Shown here piece by piece: positions 20,256-30,276 of a stretch of DNA of 64,000 nt (the stretch's first letter is position 1; every line of letters starts with the position of its first letter). Both the position numbers and the translations under genes were made by a program. Source of the DNA: Gloeopeniophorella convolvens (taxonomy: Eukaryota > Basidiomycota > Agaricomycetes > Russulales); assembly GCA_022496205.1 (NCBI GenBank), contig WTXD01000024.1:1-64000 (forward strand), read 5' to 3'. The notes below the pieces were generated by a model. It made no database searches. It saw only the letters and a program-made list of their open reading frames with translations, and had not been told where the DNA came from.

Positions 20256-23159
20256 CATCACCAAAACCCGAAGAAAATTTTGGACCCTTATAAGGCCCTA
20301 TAAGGTCAAAAGGGTCGACCAGGATGAGAGATCCATGGCACCCTGGTCGATTCGGCGAGTTGTATCTCGATTCTACCAGAGCTGGGTAATTTTGCGGTAC
20401 CCTTGTAGTTCCACCCATTATTGTAATTTTCGGCATCCATACAAACCACTGCAGGTATCAAGGCCTGGTCAAGTGAGCTCAATCTTATCACGCGCTACAA
20501 GTCACTTTCGTCTACCATAACTTGCAATGCCTTGTCCTTCCATCAGCCATCGAAACGAGCATTTAAAACACATAAATTTTGGACTCCTGGAGTCCTCATA
20601 ACGTTGTAGCTACGTCCTTACTCCACGCTAACATGATCCGACCAACGCGTGCATCCCTGGAGTTTCCCGAAGGCGTTCGAGCGGACCTGCTGCTCTTCGA
20701 GGATAATGGGGCTGTAACGGACGCAAGCACAGGAGCAGGAGCGGGTGCAGGAACTTGAACAGGTGCAGGCACGGGCATGGGAGCCAGGGCCACGAGAATG
20801 GCTGGAGAAGGAGGAGCACGGAGATGTGGAGGGTGTTAGGACGTGCGTGCCGTGTAAGGGTGCGAACAGCTGCGGGATGAGGATGTCGGATGCCAGACCA
20901 TGTTAGCAGGAGAAGACAATGAGTGTGTGCGGGACGCATCATAGTGGAGTCGGTTTCCCATTTGCAGCACACCGTGCATACATGCCGAGGTCATCAGCCG
21001 TACTGGTGGGGCTTTGCTCATGGGCTCGCAGTGGGGGATTGCGGAGTGGCGCCGCGGGAATGCGCATGGTGCCACGCCAGTCTGAGGGTGCGTCAGTGTG
21101 GGAGGGTGATGATGCTGTGGCTGCAGTGTCCAGTGGGTGCATCCGCTGCCGCCTGAGCTTGGGTGACGGGACGGCGGTTCAATGGCGCATGGTACGGCGC
21201 ACCAGGTGGAAACCACGTTGACATGGGAGGGCGTCGGTGATGCTGCGATAGAGCTGGTGCTGTGTGCGCAAGCTTGTGGCGGCAGCGGCGGCGAAACCGT
21301 GTGGGGACCAGCCGAAAGTGGCGGCGTGATCACACTCGTCAGAGCGCAGCCGTGGCGGTCTGATGCTGCGCTCGATAGTGCACTGGATGCCACGTGCATG
21401 GTCACGGAACGGCAGGGGCGGTGAGTCGGATGTGGTGACAGAAACACCATCTTCGATCATAAAAGTGGGGCCACGCTCGTTAGAGTGCCGCGGCAGAGTC
21501 CGCGATAGCGCACGACGTAGCAGCGAGGCCCTATGCGTGCGGTCGCATAACAGCGGGGGTGGTAAGTTGGGTATGATGACGGTATCACCATCCTCATCTA
21601 GGAATCTAAAGCTGCACTTGTCAGAGCGCAGCGGAGAAGTTGAGGGGCACGTGTTGGTGCACCACCTCATGGTGATGTTTCCGGGCGATGCGGTTTGCCG
21701 CCGCAGCGCGGTCGTGTCACCTTAGTTTGCAACGAGGCCATGCAATGAAGATCGTGGTGGTGGCATTGTGACCGGGGGGGGGAGGGGGTGCGGGTGCGAG
21801 AGCAGGCACGCAGTCGCTGTTTTCGCCGACAGGACTGTGTGGCGAGCAGTGCACTGGCAAAGTTATTGGTCAGTTGGTCAGTCAGGGGCTGAGGGAGTAG
21901 GGACATGCCTGGAAGCTCACCTCAAAGCCAGCTGTGCATATGTAAGTACTGTAAGACTGGGGAGCAGGCCACTGTCATCGTGAGAGGAGGAGACGGAGAC
22001 GACGAAAATTTCCTCAAGCCATTTGCATCACGTGTCATGCATCACCCATCACGCCATCATGCGTAATACCCCTTGCAGCATTGATCTACTGATCTAATCT
22101 ACGCATAATGCGAGTCTGTGCAGATCTTGCGCTCATGCGCCTACCGCCTGCGCCTTCGCCGCTACTGCACCTGCCGCTACCGCCTCCAACGCCCCTGCCA
22201 GTGCAGCACACACTGCTAGTACTATCGCAGTCGATTGTCGCAGTGCCTCAGCGACAGCACAGCACTGCTGCCACCAAGGCAACACGGTGTGTGCACAACT
22301 CGCAGCAGCAACAGTGCCTCCTCAGGCTTCCCACTGTGTCACAAACAAAACTCGTGGCGACGCTGCGGTCGTGTCGTCTTGGTTCAAAACGAGGCTGTTC
22401 GGTGGATTTTGCGGCGTGGTTGTTGTGACAAGTCAGGGCATGGGCATGGGAGCTGGCGCACAGCCGCTGGTTTCGTCAATGGTCCCGCGCAGCAGCGGCA
22501 GAGTTTGCACCAGGCACATGTTGCTACGTCACGTCACGGCCGCGCTACGCAGCTTAACCTGCTGCGCCAGCGCGTCGATATCGTCGTGGACAGTACAGGG
22601 CCGTACAACATGGATCGTGTGTGCATGTCATCCTGCGAGGCGCTCGTGTGGGAGTGGCTGGCCGACGGGAGTGAATTTATGGATGAGGGCTCGGTGGAGA
22701 CAGGAGCAATGCGCTGAGGAGGTGGCAGATACAGTGGTGGGGTGATCTTGCATTGTGGCGAGAGCTGGGAGGGACCGTGCTGGTTGTGATGTTGCACACG
22801 AACCGTGTCGTCGCCCGACAGCATGCACCATGCTATGGTGTCTACTGGCCCTTGCATCGCCTTGCTGAATTCGATGAACTTGTGCGACGGTGTGATAATG
22901 CTGGCCGGAACCACAAGGGGTGGCAAGTCGATGCAGTTTCCGGTCACCGATCGCCAAGGGTCCATGGCAAGCCGTGGCACCCCGACAACCTCCTGTAATA
23001 ACCGGGTCTCATCTCACAGTTTCGATCTCGCAAATACCCGAGCTTGCCTATCGATGAATTCTCGATCCGGAAGATACATGGCCATACCGGGCGTGATAAC
23101 CGGACCCGGAACCCTTTCGGGCCGCAAGGGCCCGCAAGAAGTTTCGGGTTTTGGTGATG
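20256..23159. mobile_element. E1, CATCACC-ended DNA element with a repeat-protein frame
   Basis: The left end CATCACCAAAACCCGAA is repeated in exact inverted form at the right end (ttcgggttttggtgatg), bounding 2904 bp. Next to the left end is a nested palindromic run (ccttataaggccctataagg); a similar arrangement is found at the right end of E2 (near 60410-60462). The interior is GC-rich. The minus strand carries a repeat-protein frame at 21179-21670 related to the one in E2. No transposase motif was seen. No target duplication is obvious (flanks accgt and gaaca), so the copy may be rearranged at an edge. Confidence 0.65.
21179..21670 (-). CDS. Repeat-unit protein of element E1, unknown function
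   Basis: 163 residues on the minus strand. I do not recognise it as a known family. It contains two full and one partial units of about 47-51 residues with the pattern S-[DNG]-E, then F-x-x-E-D-G, then P-P-x-P-[LF], then R-x-[RH]-A-R and I-E-R. Examples are LDEDGDTV with LPPPLLCDRTHR, and IEDGVSVTTSDSPPLPFRD with HARG. The same unit order occurs at 59446-60021 in E2 on the other strand. The protein pattern is kept while the DNA has diverged, which suggests past coding selection. The ATG at 21670 is the first of the frame, but the true gene may have introns or be longer. The frame could also be a by-product of a GC-rich tandem repeat. Confidence 0.45.
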   Translation of the reverse strand: MRWCTNTCPSTSPLRSDKCSFRFLDEDGDTVIIPNLPPPLLCDRTHRASLLRRALSRTLPRHSNERGPTFMIEDGVSVTTSDSPPLPFRDHARGIQCTIERSIRPPRLRSDECDHAATFGWSPHGFAAAAATSLRTQHQLYRSITDALPCQRGFHLVRRTMRH

Positions 23160-23806
23160 GAACAAAGCTCTGCTCACTCCCTTGACCTACGCCTCTGCCA
23201 CCCGTCAGATTCGGACTCCCCTTCAGAGCAGCAGACCTCATTCCGAGTGCAACCACCGCTACGAGCAAATTGGGCATGGAGAACGAGGAACAGGCCTCAT
23301 CGTGAGTGAGCTCGCCGTCTGCGTAAGGACAGTGCCGATACCGAGTTGCTGCCGAACAGTGTCCCAATTATCGACGTGTCAGAGACTCCACCCTGGCCAA
23401 ACAGTAGTGTCCGTGTCTCTGTGACCGGTGCGTCTTCGAGTTTTTCCAGGTCTCGGCGTTGATCTGTGTCCCGCTTGCTGACTCTCCCTCTCAGTGGTCA
23501 AAGCAGAAGGCCTTCCTCACGAAACTGTGACCGCCAAAGTCCGACGAGCTTTGGGCAGAGAGTGGCGATTTTCTGTCGTTGCGTCCGACGGGGTGACAAG
23601 AAGAGAGACAAAAACAGTACGCAGTACTGAGGGTTCGGTCCAATGGAACGAGTCTTTGGGCGACTTGTGAGCCCGTTTCCTGAACCTTGGGTTCCGTTTC
23701 GTGACTAACCAAAAGTCCTTTTAGCATTTTGGACCCGTCTGGTCTCGCACTTCGAATAATCGCAAAACGGAGCCGCGGTGGCGTGTATGTGGGAACGGTG
23801 GAGATA
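23160..23806. other. Intergenic region, no gene supported
   Basis: Between E1 and the MITE. Short frames on both strands show no domain, no splice pattern and no similarity to the rest of the window. Nothing further is seen. Confidence 0.5.
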
Positions 23807-24738
23807 AGGTAGGCGTCATGAGGATTCAACTAGGTTTATGTAAGCGGAATTCCGATGAAACCACCCACTACATCTGGTCTGGGATGGGGCATCCTTTCGA
23901 CAAAACACTTCCACTGCAGCAAATAGCTCATGTATCTCTATCATTCAGTAGAATTAAAAATTAAAAATGTTGAGAGATGCACTCAGGGAGATCAGAAAAG
24001 TGCAATGTTTCCCAAATGCATTTTCCACACGAAAGGAGTCAAATCAGATCATCTTTAATAATCCGTCCAGTGGGTTGGAACATTACGTATATGCTATGTA
24101 ACCAATCATGTGACTTTTGGGGAGTTCAACAAGTCGTGCTCCATTCGGTCTTCCAGCTGGGCCGCTTTCCCAGATCCTCTCCCCCTGCCTCCGCTACTCT
24201 CAGTTCTGTCTTGCTTGACCTGATTCTCCCTAGCTCTCGCATGCAAGAATTGACTCCAGCCTCCGCCTCCACTGTATAACGGCACGCAGCAAAACTACGC
24301 AATTGTTGATAAAGAAATGACAGGCGCGTTGTCACTTTATGTACATTTTTGTTGCATCCAGCATTTTGAGCTCCAGCTCCCGAAAACCCATGTGATTTCA
24401 TTGATGTAAATACTGTACAATCCTCCTATTACTCTGTAGTATATTGTAGTATGTACTGGCTCCAAATGATAGCATTTCTACACTTTGCATCATCCCCCCC
24501 CTTTTTCTGCTCCCTTCATTTGCTCTCCCCCACTCGAATTTGCTTCAAGCCACTGCACATCCTCATCTCGAACCTCCACACCACACCATATTACACTTAT
24601 ATATATTGAATCTACAAGCTGTTTATGAGGATTGATGCTCTTAAGCCTTGAGACTCGCAAGTTGAAACATTACAGCATGACGTAACCCCTAGGGTTAGGG
24701 GCTACGTAAACCTAGTTGAATCCTCATGACGCCTACCT
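23807..24738. mobile_element. MITE with 36-bp terminal inverted repeats and TA flanks
   Basis: The left end (aggtaggcgtcatgagg at the tip) is repeated in inverted form at the right end over 36 bp with one mismatch. TA flanks both ends (23805-23806 and 24739-24740), the target duplication of Tc1/mariner-type elements. The 932-bp interior has no transposase frame, so this would be a non-autonomous copy. It ends about 47 bp before the WD40 pseudogene start and so forms part of its upstream region. Confidence 0.8.
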
Positions 24739-24786
24739 TACCTTGACCCATAGAACCATGCAATTTACGCTTTTATAGATATCACG

Positions 24787-26718
24787 ATGGCGCAGACAGG
24801 TATTCTGCCACTCGAAAGACTCGGACATCTGGAAGTAGCATCCCCATTGGAAGGCGATCAAGATGTTTTCTCAGAATCAGGTGATCATGCAATCCATCCC
24901 CAGTTGAACGCCGATGCACCGCAGTCAGCTACGGGGCTCTTCACAGCATACAAGGAGCCGGTCAACTCTGTCGCATTCTCGCCGGATGGTCAGAGCGTCG
25001 TCTCCACCTCGCTCGATCGAACAATTTGCATCTGGGATGCCGCAATAGGTCGTGGGATTGCCGGACCATTCGAAGGGCATACAGACGAGATCAACTCCAT
25101 CGTGTTCTCGCCAGATGGTCAATATGTTGTATCTGGCTCAAGGGATTATACGATCCATGTCTGGGATATCACAACCGGTCACGTGGTCACTGAACTGTTC
25201 GAAGGACATACAAACGAAGTCAACTCTGTCTCAATCTCGCCGGATGGTCAACATGTCGTTTCGGGATCATCTGATCTCACGGTCCGCCTCTGGGACGTTT
25301 CGACTGGCCAGGTGATCGGGGAGCCGTTTGTGGGACATACAAGTAATATCTTTTCAGTCGCGTTCTCACCAAACGGTCAACTCATTGTCTCTAGCTCAGA
25401 CGACCATACAATTCGCATCTGGGATGCCGCTACAGGACAGTTGGCTGTAAGGCCGTTTGTGTCAGGACTCACTCGCGGGGTGCGCACAGAGAGGATAGCA
25501 GAGGGTTTGGAGAGCGTCACAGGGGGGGAACAGAAGATGAGCTGCGAGTATTGCAGATACGAGGGGGAACACACTAACAGTGCTATTGCAGTGTTAGGTA
25601 CAGATGAGAGTGCCACAGATGGACAGTCTGAGGACCACTGGGCAATACATGGGGGTCTTATATACTACTGGAGACCCCTCAGACGAATCTGGTCTAATTA
25701 CTGATGGGGATTCCAGAGGGGATTCCCCATAACCTCTCCTCTCTGATACACTTCTTAGATTCCATCGCAGAGTGGGGCTTGAGGCCCCATGGAGTTCTTG
25801 ATGATCAGAGTCCCAAAGAGGACGCATGAAGTGTTTCACCTTGATCAAGGTTCTGGTTACTTTGGATGAGTGATATGGCCATTCTGAGAGATCCCTAGTC
25901 CGGGATCTTGGGGGTATTCCAGGGTTAATTGGCCATTAGGGAGTAGGGCGAGGGATGGGATGAAGGGTCACGTGATGTATTTTGACTTGTAGTCGCAATG
26001 TGAGTGGTACGCATCGCATTGTGGGCGACACGTAAGGTGTTTACTAGTAGGGCTGGGTTTGCTCTAGTGTTCTGAGCAGTTCGACCTCCTTGAAGCCTTA
26101 ATGTTCGTGACAGTTCGAAGGCCATACCGATGGGGTTATTTCTGCCAAATTTTCACCAGATGGCCAATACATTGTCTCATGCTCATGGGACTACACGATG
26201 CGTATATGGGATGCTATAACAGGCCAGGTGGTAGCCACGCCAGAACTTGCCATGGTTTCTGGAGGCGACTACCTCTGGTCGGTTGCTTTCTCCCCGGACA
26301 GTCGTCTCGCCGTCTCAGGCTCATTCAGCGGCAAAATTCACATCATCGACACTTCCACATGGCGCTTAGTTTCAGATCAGCTCAAAGGACACGTGGGCCT
26401 GGTTCCGTCTGTTGCATTCTCACCCGACAGCCTACACATCGTCTCAGGCTCAAGTGATGGTTCGGTTAGGATGTGGGTCAATCCGGTGACTACAGCGATG
26501 GAACAAGCCCCTCAAGCTTGGATGGTCCCTTGGTTAGCCAAGGCGGCACCTCCCATGGGTCCATTGAATTTCGAGCAGATGAAGGGGTCGCGATTGACAA
26601 TGATGGATGGGTCAGGGGCGCAGGCGGTGAGCTCTTGGTATGGATACCGGAGCCTCATAGAGTTGGCCTTCCTCGGCCAACAATGTTTGGGTCAGAGCTG
26701 AGCATGAAACGGTTTTAG
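24787..26718 (+). pseudogene. WD40-repeat gene of the NACHT-WD40 type, broken
   Basis: Before the LTR the frame (24787-25459) gives four clear WD40 units with signatures VNSVAFSPDGQSVVS, INSIVFSPDGQYVVSGS, VNSVSISPDGQHVVSGS and FSVAFSPNGQLIVSSS. After the LTR (26113 onward) it continues EGHTDGVISAKFSPDGQYIV and two more units. Deleting the LTR and one target duplication joins RPF to EGHTDG exactly. A further frameshift lies around 26490-26520: the last WD40 unit ends in one frame, while the C-terminal DNDGWVRGAGGELLVWIPEP motif, typical of fungal NWD2-type proteins, lies in another (ending 26718). No NACHT or effector domain is present upstream. This is a truncated relic of the fungal STAND family, linked in related species to self/non-self recognition. 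Confidence 0.85.
25460..26112 (-). repeat. Gypsy-type solo LTR inside the WD40 gene
   Basis: 653 bp, minus orientation, with ends TGTCACGAAC and GTCCTGACA. Flanking pentamers are GTTTG (25455-25459) and GTTCG (26113-26117), a target duplication with one C/T difference at a CG site. A TATA box (gtatataagac) lies on the minus strand near 25660-25670. A close second copy in the opposite orientation is at 28003-29144. No internal region remains. Confidence 0.93.
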
Positions 26719-28002
26719 ATAGCAGCCTATTTGTTCACGGAGCGAGCTGGGAGATGTGTATGGAGAGCGGAGAATATGCATAGTTCAATGTTCGATGTAG
26801 TTGTATCCTCTCAAAGCCCGTGCGTGAGCGAGATTGCCCATACCATGTAGAAAATTCCAGCTACAGTGTGGGTTGAATAGTTGGCATGCGTTGCTGCAAT
26901 GCACATCATGCTCCCGATACCTCACGTCCCACTAGCAGAACATCTGTCTGGATTGAACCCGGCACGAACCACTGGTGGGGGACCTCATCACTGCTGCGTC
27001 AATTTTTTTTTTTTTTTTTTTGGTCAGCATTTGTATTCCACAACAGTCAGACTACGACAAGACGTGGTTGGTACCTAACGCTAGCTACTGGACTAACTGG
27101 CCACCATTTGTACGAATCGGATGAAAGTTCGAGTAAAGGATGGCAGGGGTAAATGCATGCGAAGTCAGTTAAAGAGTTGAGGGGTGGCTGCGGGCAGTAG
27201 GGCCCGGGCCGGTCTAAAGGGCAGCAGAGGCGGGACAAGAGGTGGGCCGGAGCCGGCCAAAACCGAACGCATGCCAAAAAAAATAAAAGGAAAATGAATG
27301 TTGGGCCGAGCGAAGGGTCCAAGGTGAGTCCGTGGACTCAGCAAACCACGAGACGCAGCCCCAAAGCCTCATGGGGCCAGCAGGGACTGCGCCAAGCAAC
27401 TTACCACTTCCAAATAAATATTTTGCTTCACAACTCCCCTCCCCTAGTAGCCTACTCTTGCCAACAAGATGACGCCCGCTGATCAGCAACCAAGGGTGGA
27501 CGCCATCTTCAAATCAGGGTGGGGCCCCACTCCAGCGTTACACTGGCATTGAAGGGGGCTCGAGGAGTCCGAGGCCGCAGAGCTCACGACTGCGGCGGCA
27601 GGAGAGGGGGATTCTTGTCAAGGGGATTTGACCGTGAGATGGCCCCCAAGACAATCTAGACCCCGGTTGCCGGTCCGGTTGAGGTCGCGTGAGAGGAAGA
27701 AGGGGTACCGCATGCCACAAACCAGTAGCGTGGGGCCTTGAGGCAGGACACGGGGTGGGAGAAGCCCCGACATGCAGCCAGCGTGCCTCTTGTGGGCGCG
27801 AAAGAAGACTGCCCTGAGAAAATTTGACGTGTCCGGGTGTGAAGGCCGGGGAGGAAGGGGAGGGAGGGCGGAGGAGAGAGGGGTGGATGGCAAAGCGAGG
27901 CGATGAAAAAAAGAGGACGGGGGGGAAGAAAGCCGAGGCGTGATGGAAGGAAAGGAGAGGAAGGGGGAAGGTGTTGGATTGATTGGCGGGATGGCTCCCG
28001 AA
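26719..28002. other. Intergenic region with a T19 run
   Basis: No gene is supported. A run of 19 T lies at 27003-27021. Just before it, around 26950-26985, is a sequence (ctggattgaacccgg) that on the minus strand resembles a tRNA B-box, so a tRNA-derived repeat is possible but unproven. The stretch 27800-27990 is purine-rich. The long minus-strand frames here look like compositional shadows. Confidence 0.45.
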
Positions 28003-29144
28003 TGTCACGAACACTAGGGCCTCAAGGAGGTCGAACTGCTCAGAACACTAGAGCGAATCCAGCTCTACCAGTAAATACCCTATGCGTCACTCACAATGCG
28101 ATGCATACCACTCACATTGCGACTACAAGTCAAAATGCATCACGTGACCCTTCACCCCCATTCCTCGCCCTACTCCCTAATGGCCAATTAACCCTGGAAT
28201 ACCCCCAAGATCCCGGACTAGGGATCTCTCAGAATGGCCATATTACTCGTCCCAAAGTAACCAGAACCTTGATTAAGGTGAAACACTTCATGTGTCCTCT
28301 TTGGGACTCTGATCATCAAGAACTCCATGGGGCCTCAAGCCCCACTCTGCGATGGAATCTAAGAAGTGTATCAGAGAGGAGAGGTTATGGGGAATCCCCT
28401 CTGGAATCCCCATCAGTAATTAGACCAGATTCGTCTGGGGGGTCTCCAGTAGTATATAAGACCCCCATGTATTGCCCAGTGGTCCTCAGACTGTCCATCT
28501 TGTTGAGACGGACAGTGTCCTGGCGGCTCTGATTAGATTAGATATGGACCTAATGATCAAGGACTATCTTATCTTGTGTACATAATGTTCTAGACTTAAG
28601 GCTGTGTTCAGCCCCACATTCGTTTCCATGTTCTGGACTATTCTAGGGCATTCCATGACCCACCTTGTACTCCGGTACCCACTCTTACTCCGTTTCATGT
28701 GGGTCTCCTAGGCTTTCTAAGCAGTGTTTATCACATGCTATCTGTCGCTCCTTACTGTATATAAGGACCTCTTTCTTCGCCTTTGTAGCCTCAGTCTTTT
28801 GACCTTCTCTGACTGAGGCAAGTACACTACCACTCCTTTCACTTCTACCTTATGCTTACTTTACCTTATAGTGTCACTTTGTGTCCTTCAGGTATTGCAC
28901 TAATGTATAAGTCTTTTGACCTTCTCTGACTGAGCGTCACTTTGTGTCCTTCAGTTGTCACTCCACCCTCTGCTGCGCTTCAACACATCTGTGGCACTCT
29001 CATCTGTACCTAGCACTGCAATAGCACTGTTAGTGTGTTCCCTCTCTGCTCCTGCATATCGCAGCTCATCTTCTGTCTATCCCCCTCGACGCTCTCCAAA
29101 CTCTGCTATCCTCTCTGCGCGCACTCTGCGAGTGAGTCCTGACA
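28003..29144 (+). mobile_element. Gypsy-type solo LTR with a nested Copia solo LTR
   Basis: The outer LTR starts TGTCACGAAC and ends GTCCTGACA. It is flanked by the exact 5-bp duplication CCGAA (27998-28002 and 29145-29149). Without the nested insert (28501-28985 plus one duplication) it is 652 bp, matching the copy at 25460-26112. Its own TATA box (gtatataagac) is near 28453-28463, just in front of the nested LTR. The two outer LTRs lie in opposite orientation about 1.9 kb apart. Confidence 0.93.
28501..28985 (+). repeat. Solo LTR, Copia family B, copy 2 (nested)
   Basis: 485 bp, plus orientation, TGTTGA to TCAACA, flanked by the exact duplication CATCT (28496-28500 and 28986-28990). The empty site is preserved in the sister Gypsy LTR, where the minus strand near 25620 reads straight through the same sequence with a single CATCT. 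The insertion boundaries are therefore proven within this window. Confidence 0.97.
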
Positions 29145-29218
29145 CCGAACCCAGGTTAGCTCTTCAGGCATTAGCCCGTCAAGCGCTTTGCACAGTATCG
29201 GGGTGTAGCGGGTAGCGA

Positions 29219-29827
29219 GTGGACTTTGCTTCAGGTTTCTGGCCTACATCACGCCTACCACACTGCTACCAGCCCTGTCCGAATGCTGCCCATACAAGCA
29301 GGAAACGAGATCCCCTTGCCCAGATGAGTCACCAAGTCCGCCGCCCACACCGCAACCAGAGTGGAAAAAAGGAAGTGAAGTCACTGAGGGGAAGGACAGT
29401 GAGGAAGGTGGTGGATGGGCTGTCATGTCGCCGGATGACAGCCCACCCCCAGCGGGCGGAAACCCACAAGCACCCACCAGATGGTGGTGGTAAGAGGGAA
29501 AGGAGGGTTTTGCTGCCGCGTCAAAATGTGTTGAACAGGCATAGCGCAGCTACTGTATTGCTCTATACTACAGTATTAACTACTGATTCTCACCAGCTAG
29601 AGGCTTGAGAGCGATAGAGCTGTAGTGGCAGGAGACACTGGTATTTGCAGTTCCTACAGGTGGCTTTTATATACAGGAGGACCCCTGGGGTCCATAAATG
29701 GCAGAGGCGTGACTAATGGTGTCCACAATATCGCAGATTTGGCCCTGTACAGGCCTGCCTCAATGGATTTCGGCCTCATGACTTGTCACGCGTTTAAGAA
29801 ACGGCCCGGTGAGTAAGGAACGTGATA
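29219..29827 (-). mobile_element. Possible degenerate LTR-retrotransposon 5' end
   Basis: On the minus strand, 29827-29529 could be an LTR of about 300 bp: it begins TATCACG (a possible change from TGTCACG), has a TATA box (tatataaaag, near 29668-29677) and ends TTCAACA. It is followed by a possible primer-binding region (cgcggcagcaaaacc) and a Pro/Ser-rich leader. No Gag domain is recognisable and no partner LTR was found, so this is tentative. Confidence 0.3.
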
Positions 29828-30276
29828 ACTACGGAAGTATCGTACGTAACACTACGAAATCAGATATGATGGAGCCTAGTATCCGGACTATCTATCATCA
29901 AAGTTCCAGCTCGCTGGCGCAAGCTGTGTTGCACGCGCGGCCATCTGAATGTCGGAGAACATCGGACTCGCCTTTGCTCAACAAAATGGCCCATTACTTC
30001 CATCATGTCTCCCGTGTCGCCTCACAGGTTAGCACCCAGTGCATATTCCCCGAAAGAGGCGTGCATTCGCTAGCATGTCGCAGTTGACGTGCAGATGCCA
30101 TTGCAATTTGGTATCCTTGGAATTACAGTGTGTTCCGCACAAATGAATGGCCGATCAGGCACAGCCTGGTCCCGCTGCACCTCGAGATCTTGAGATCCCG
30201 AGTCAGGGAATCTCCATATCACCCAGAACCCCCGCATACCGTGCTGCCTGAGGTGCCAGCATGCGGTCTGCAAGTG

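Noticed and set aside
20250..23165. Target duplication around E1
   Set aside because: Flanks accgt and gaaca do not match at 2, 3, 4, 5 or 8 bp, so no duplication is claimed.
27003..27021. T19 run as a SINE poly-A tail or Pol III terminator
   Set aside because: The nearby B-box-like word is in the wrong orientation for a tail here and no A-box was found upstream on the plus strand.
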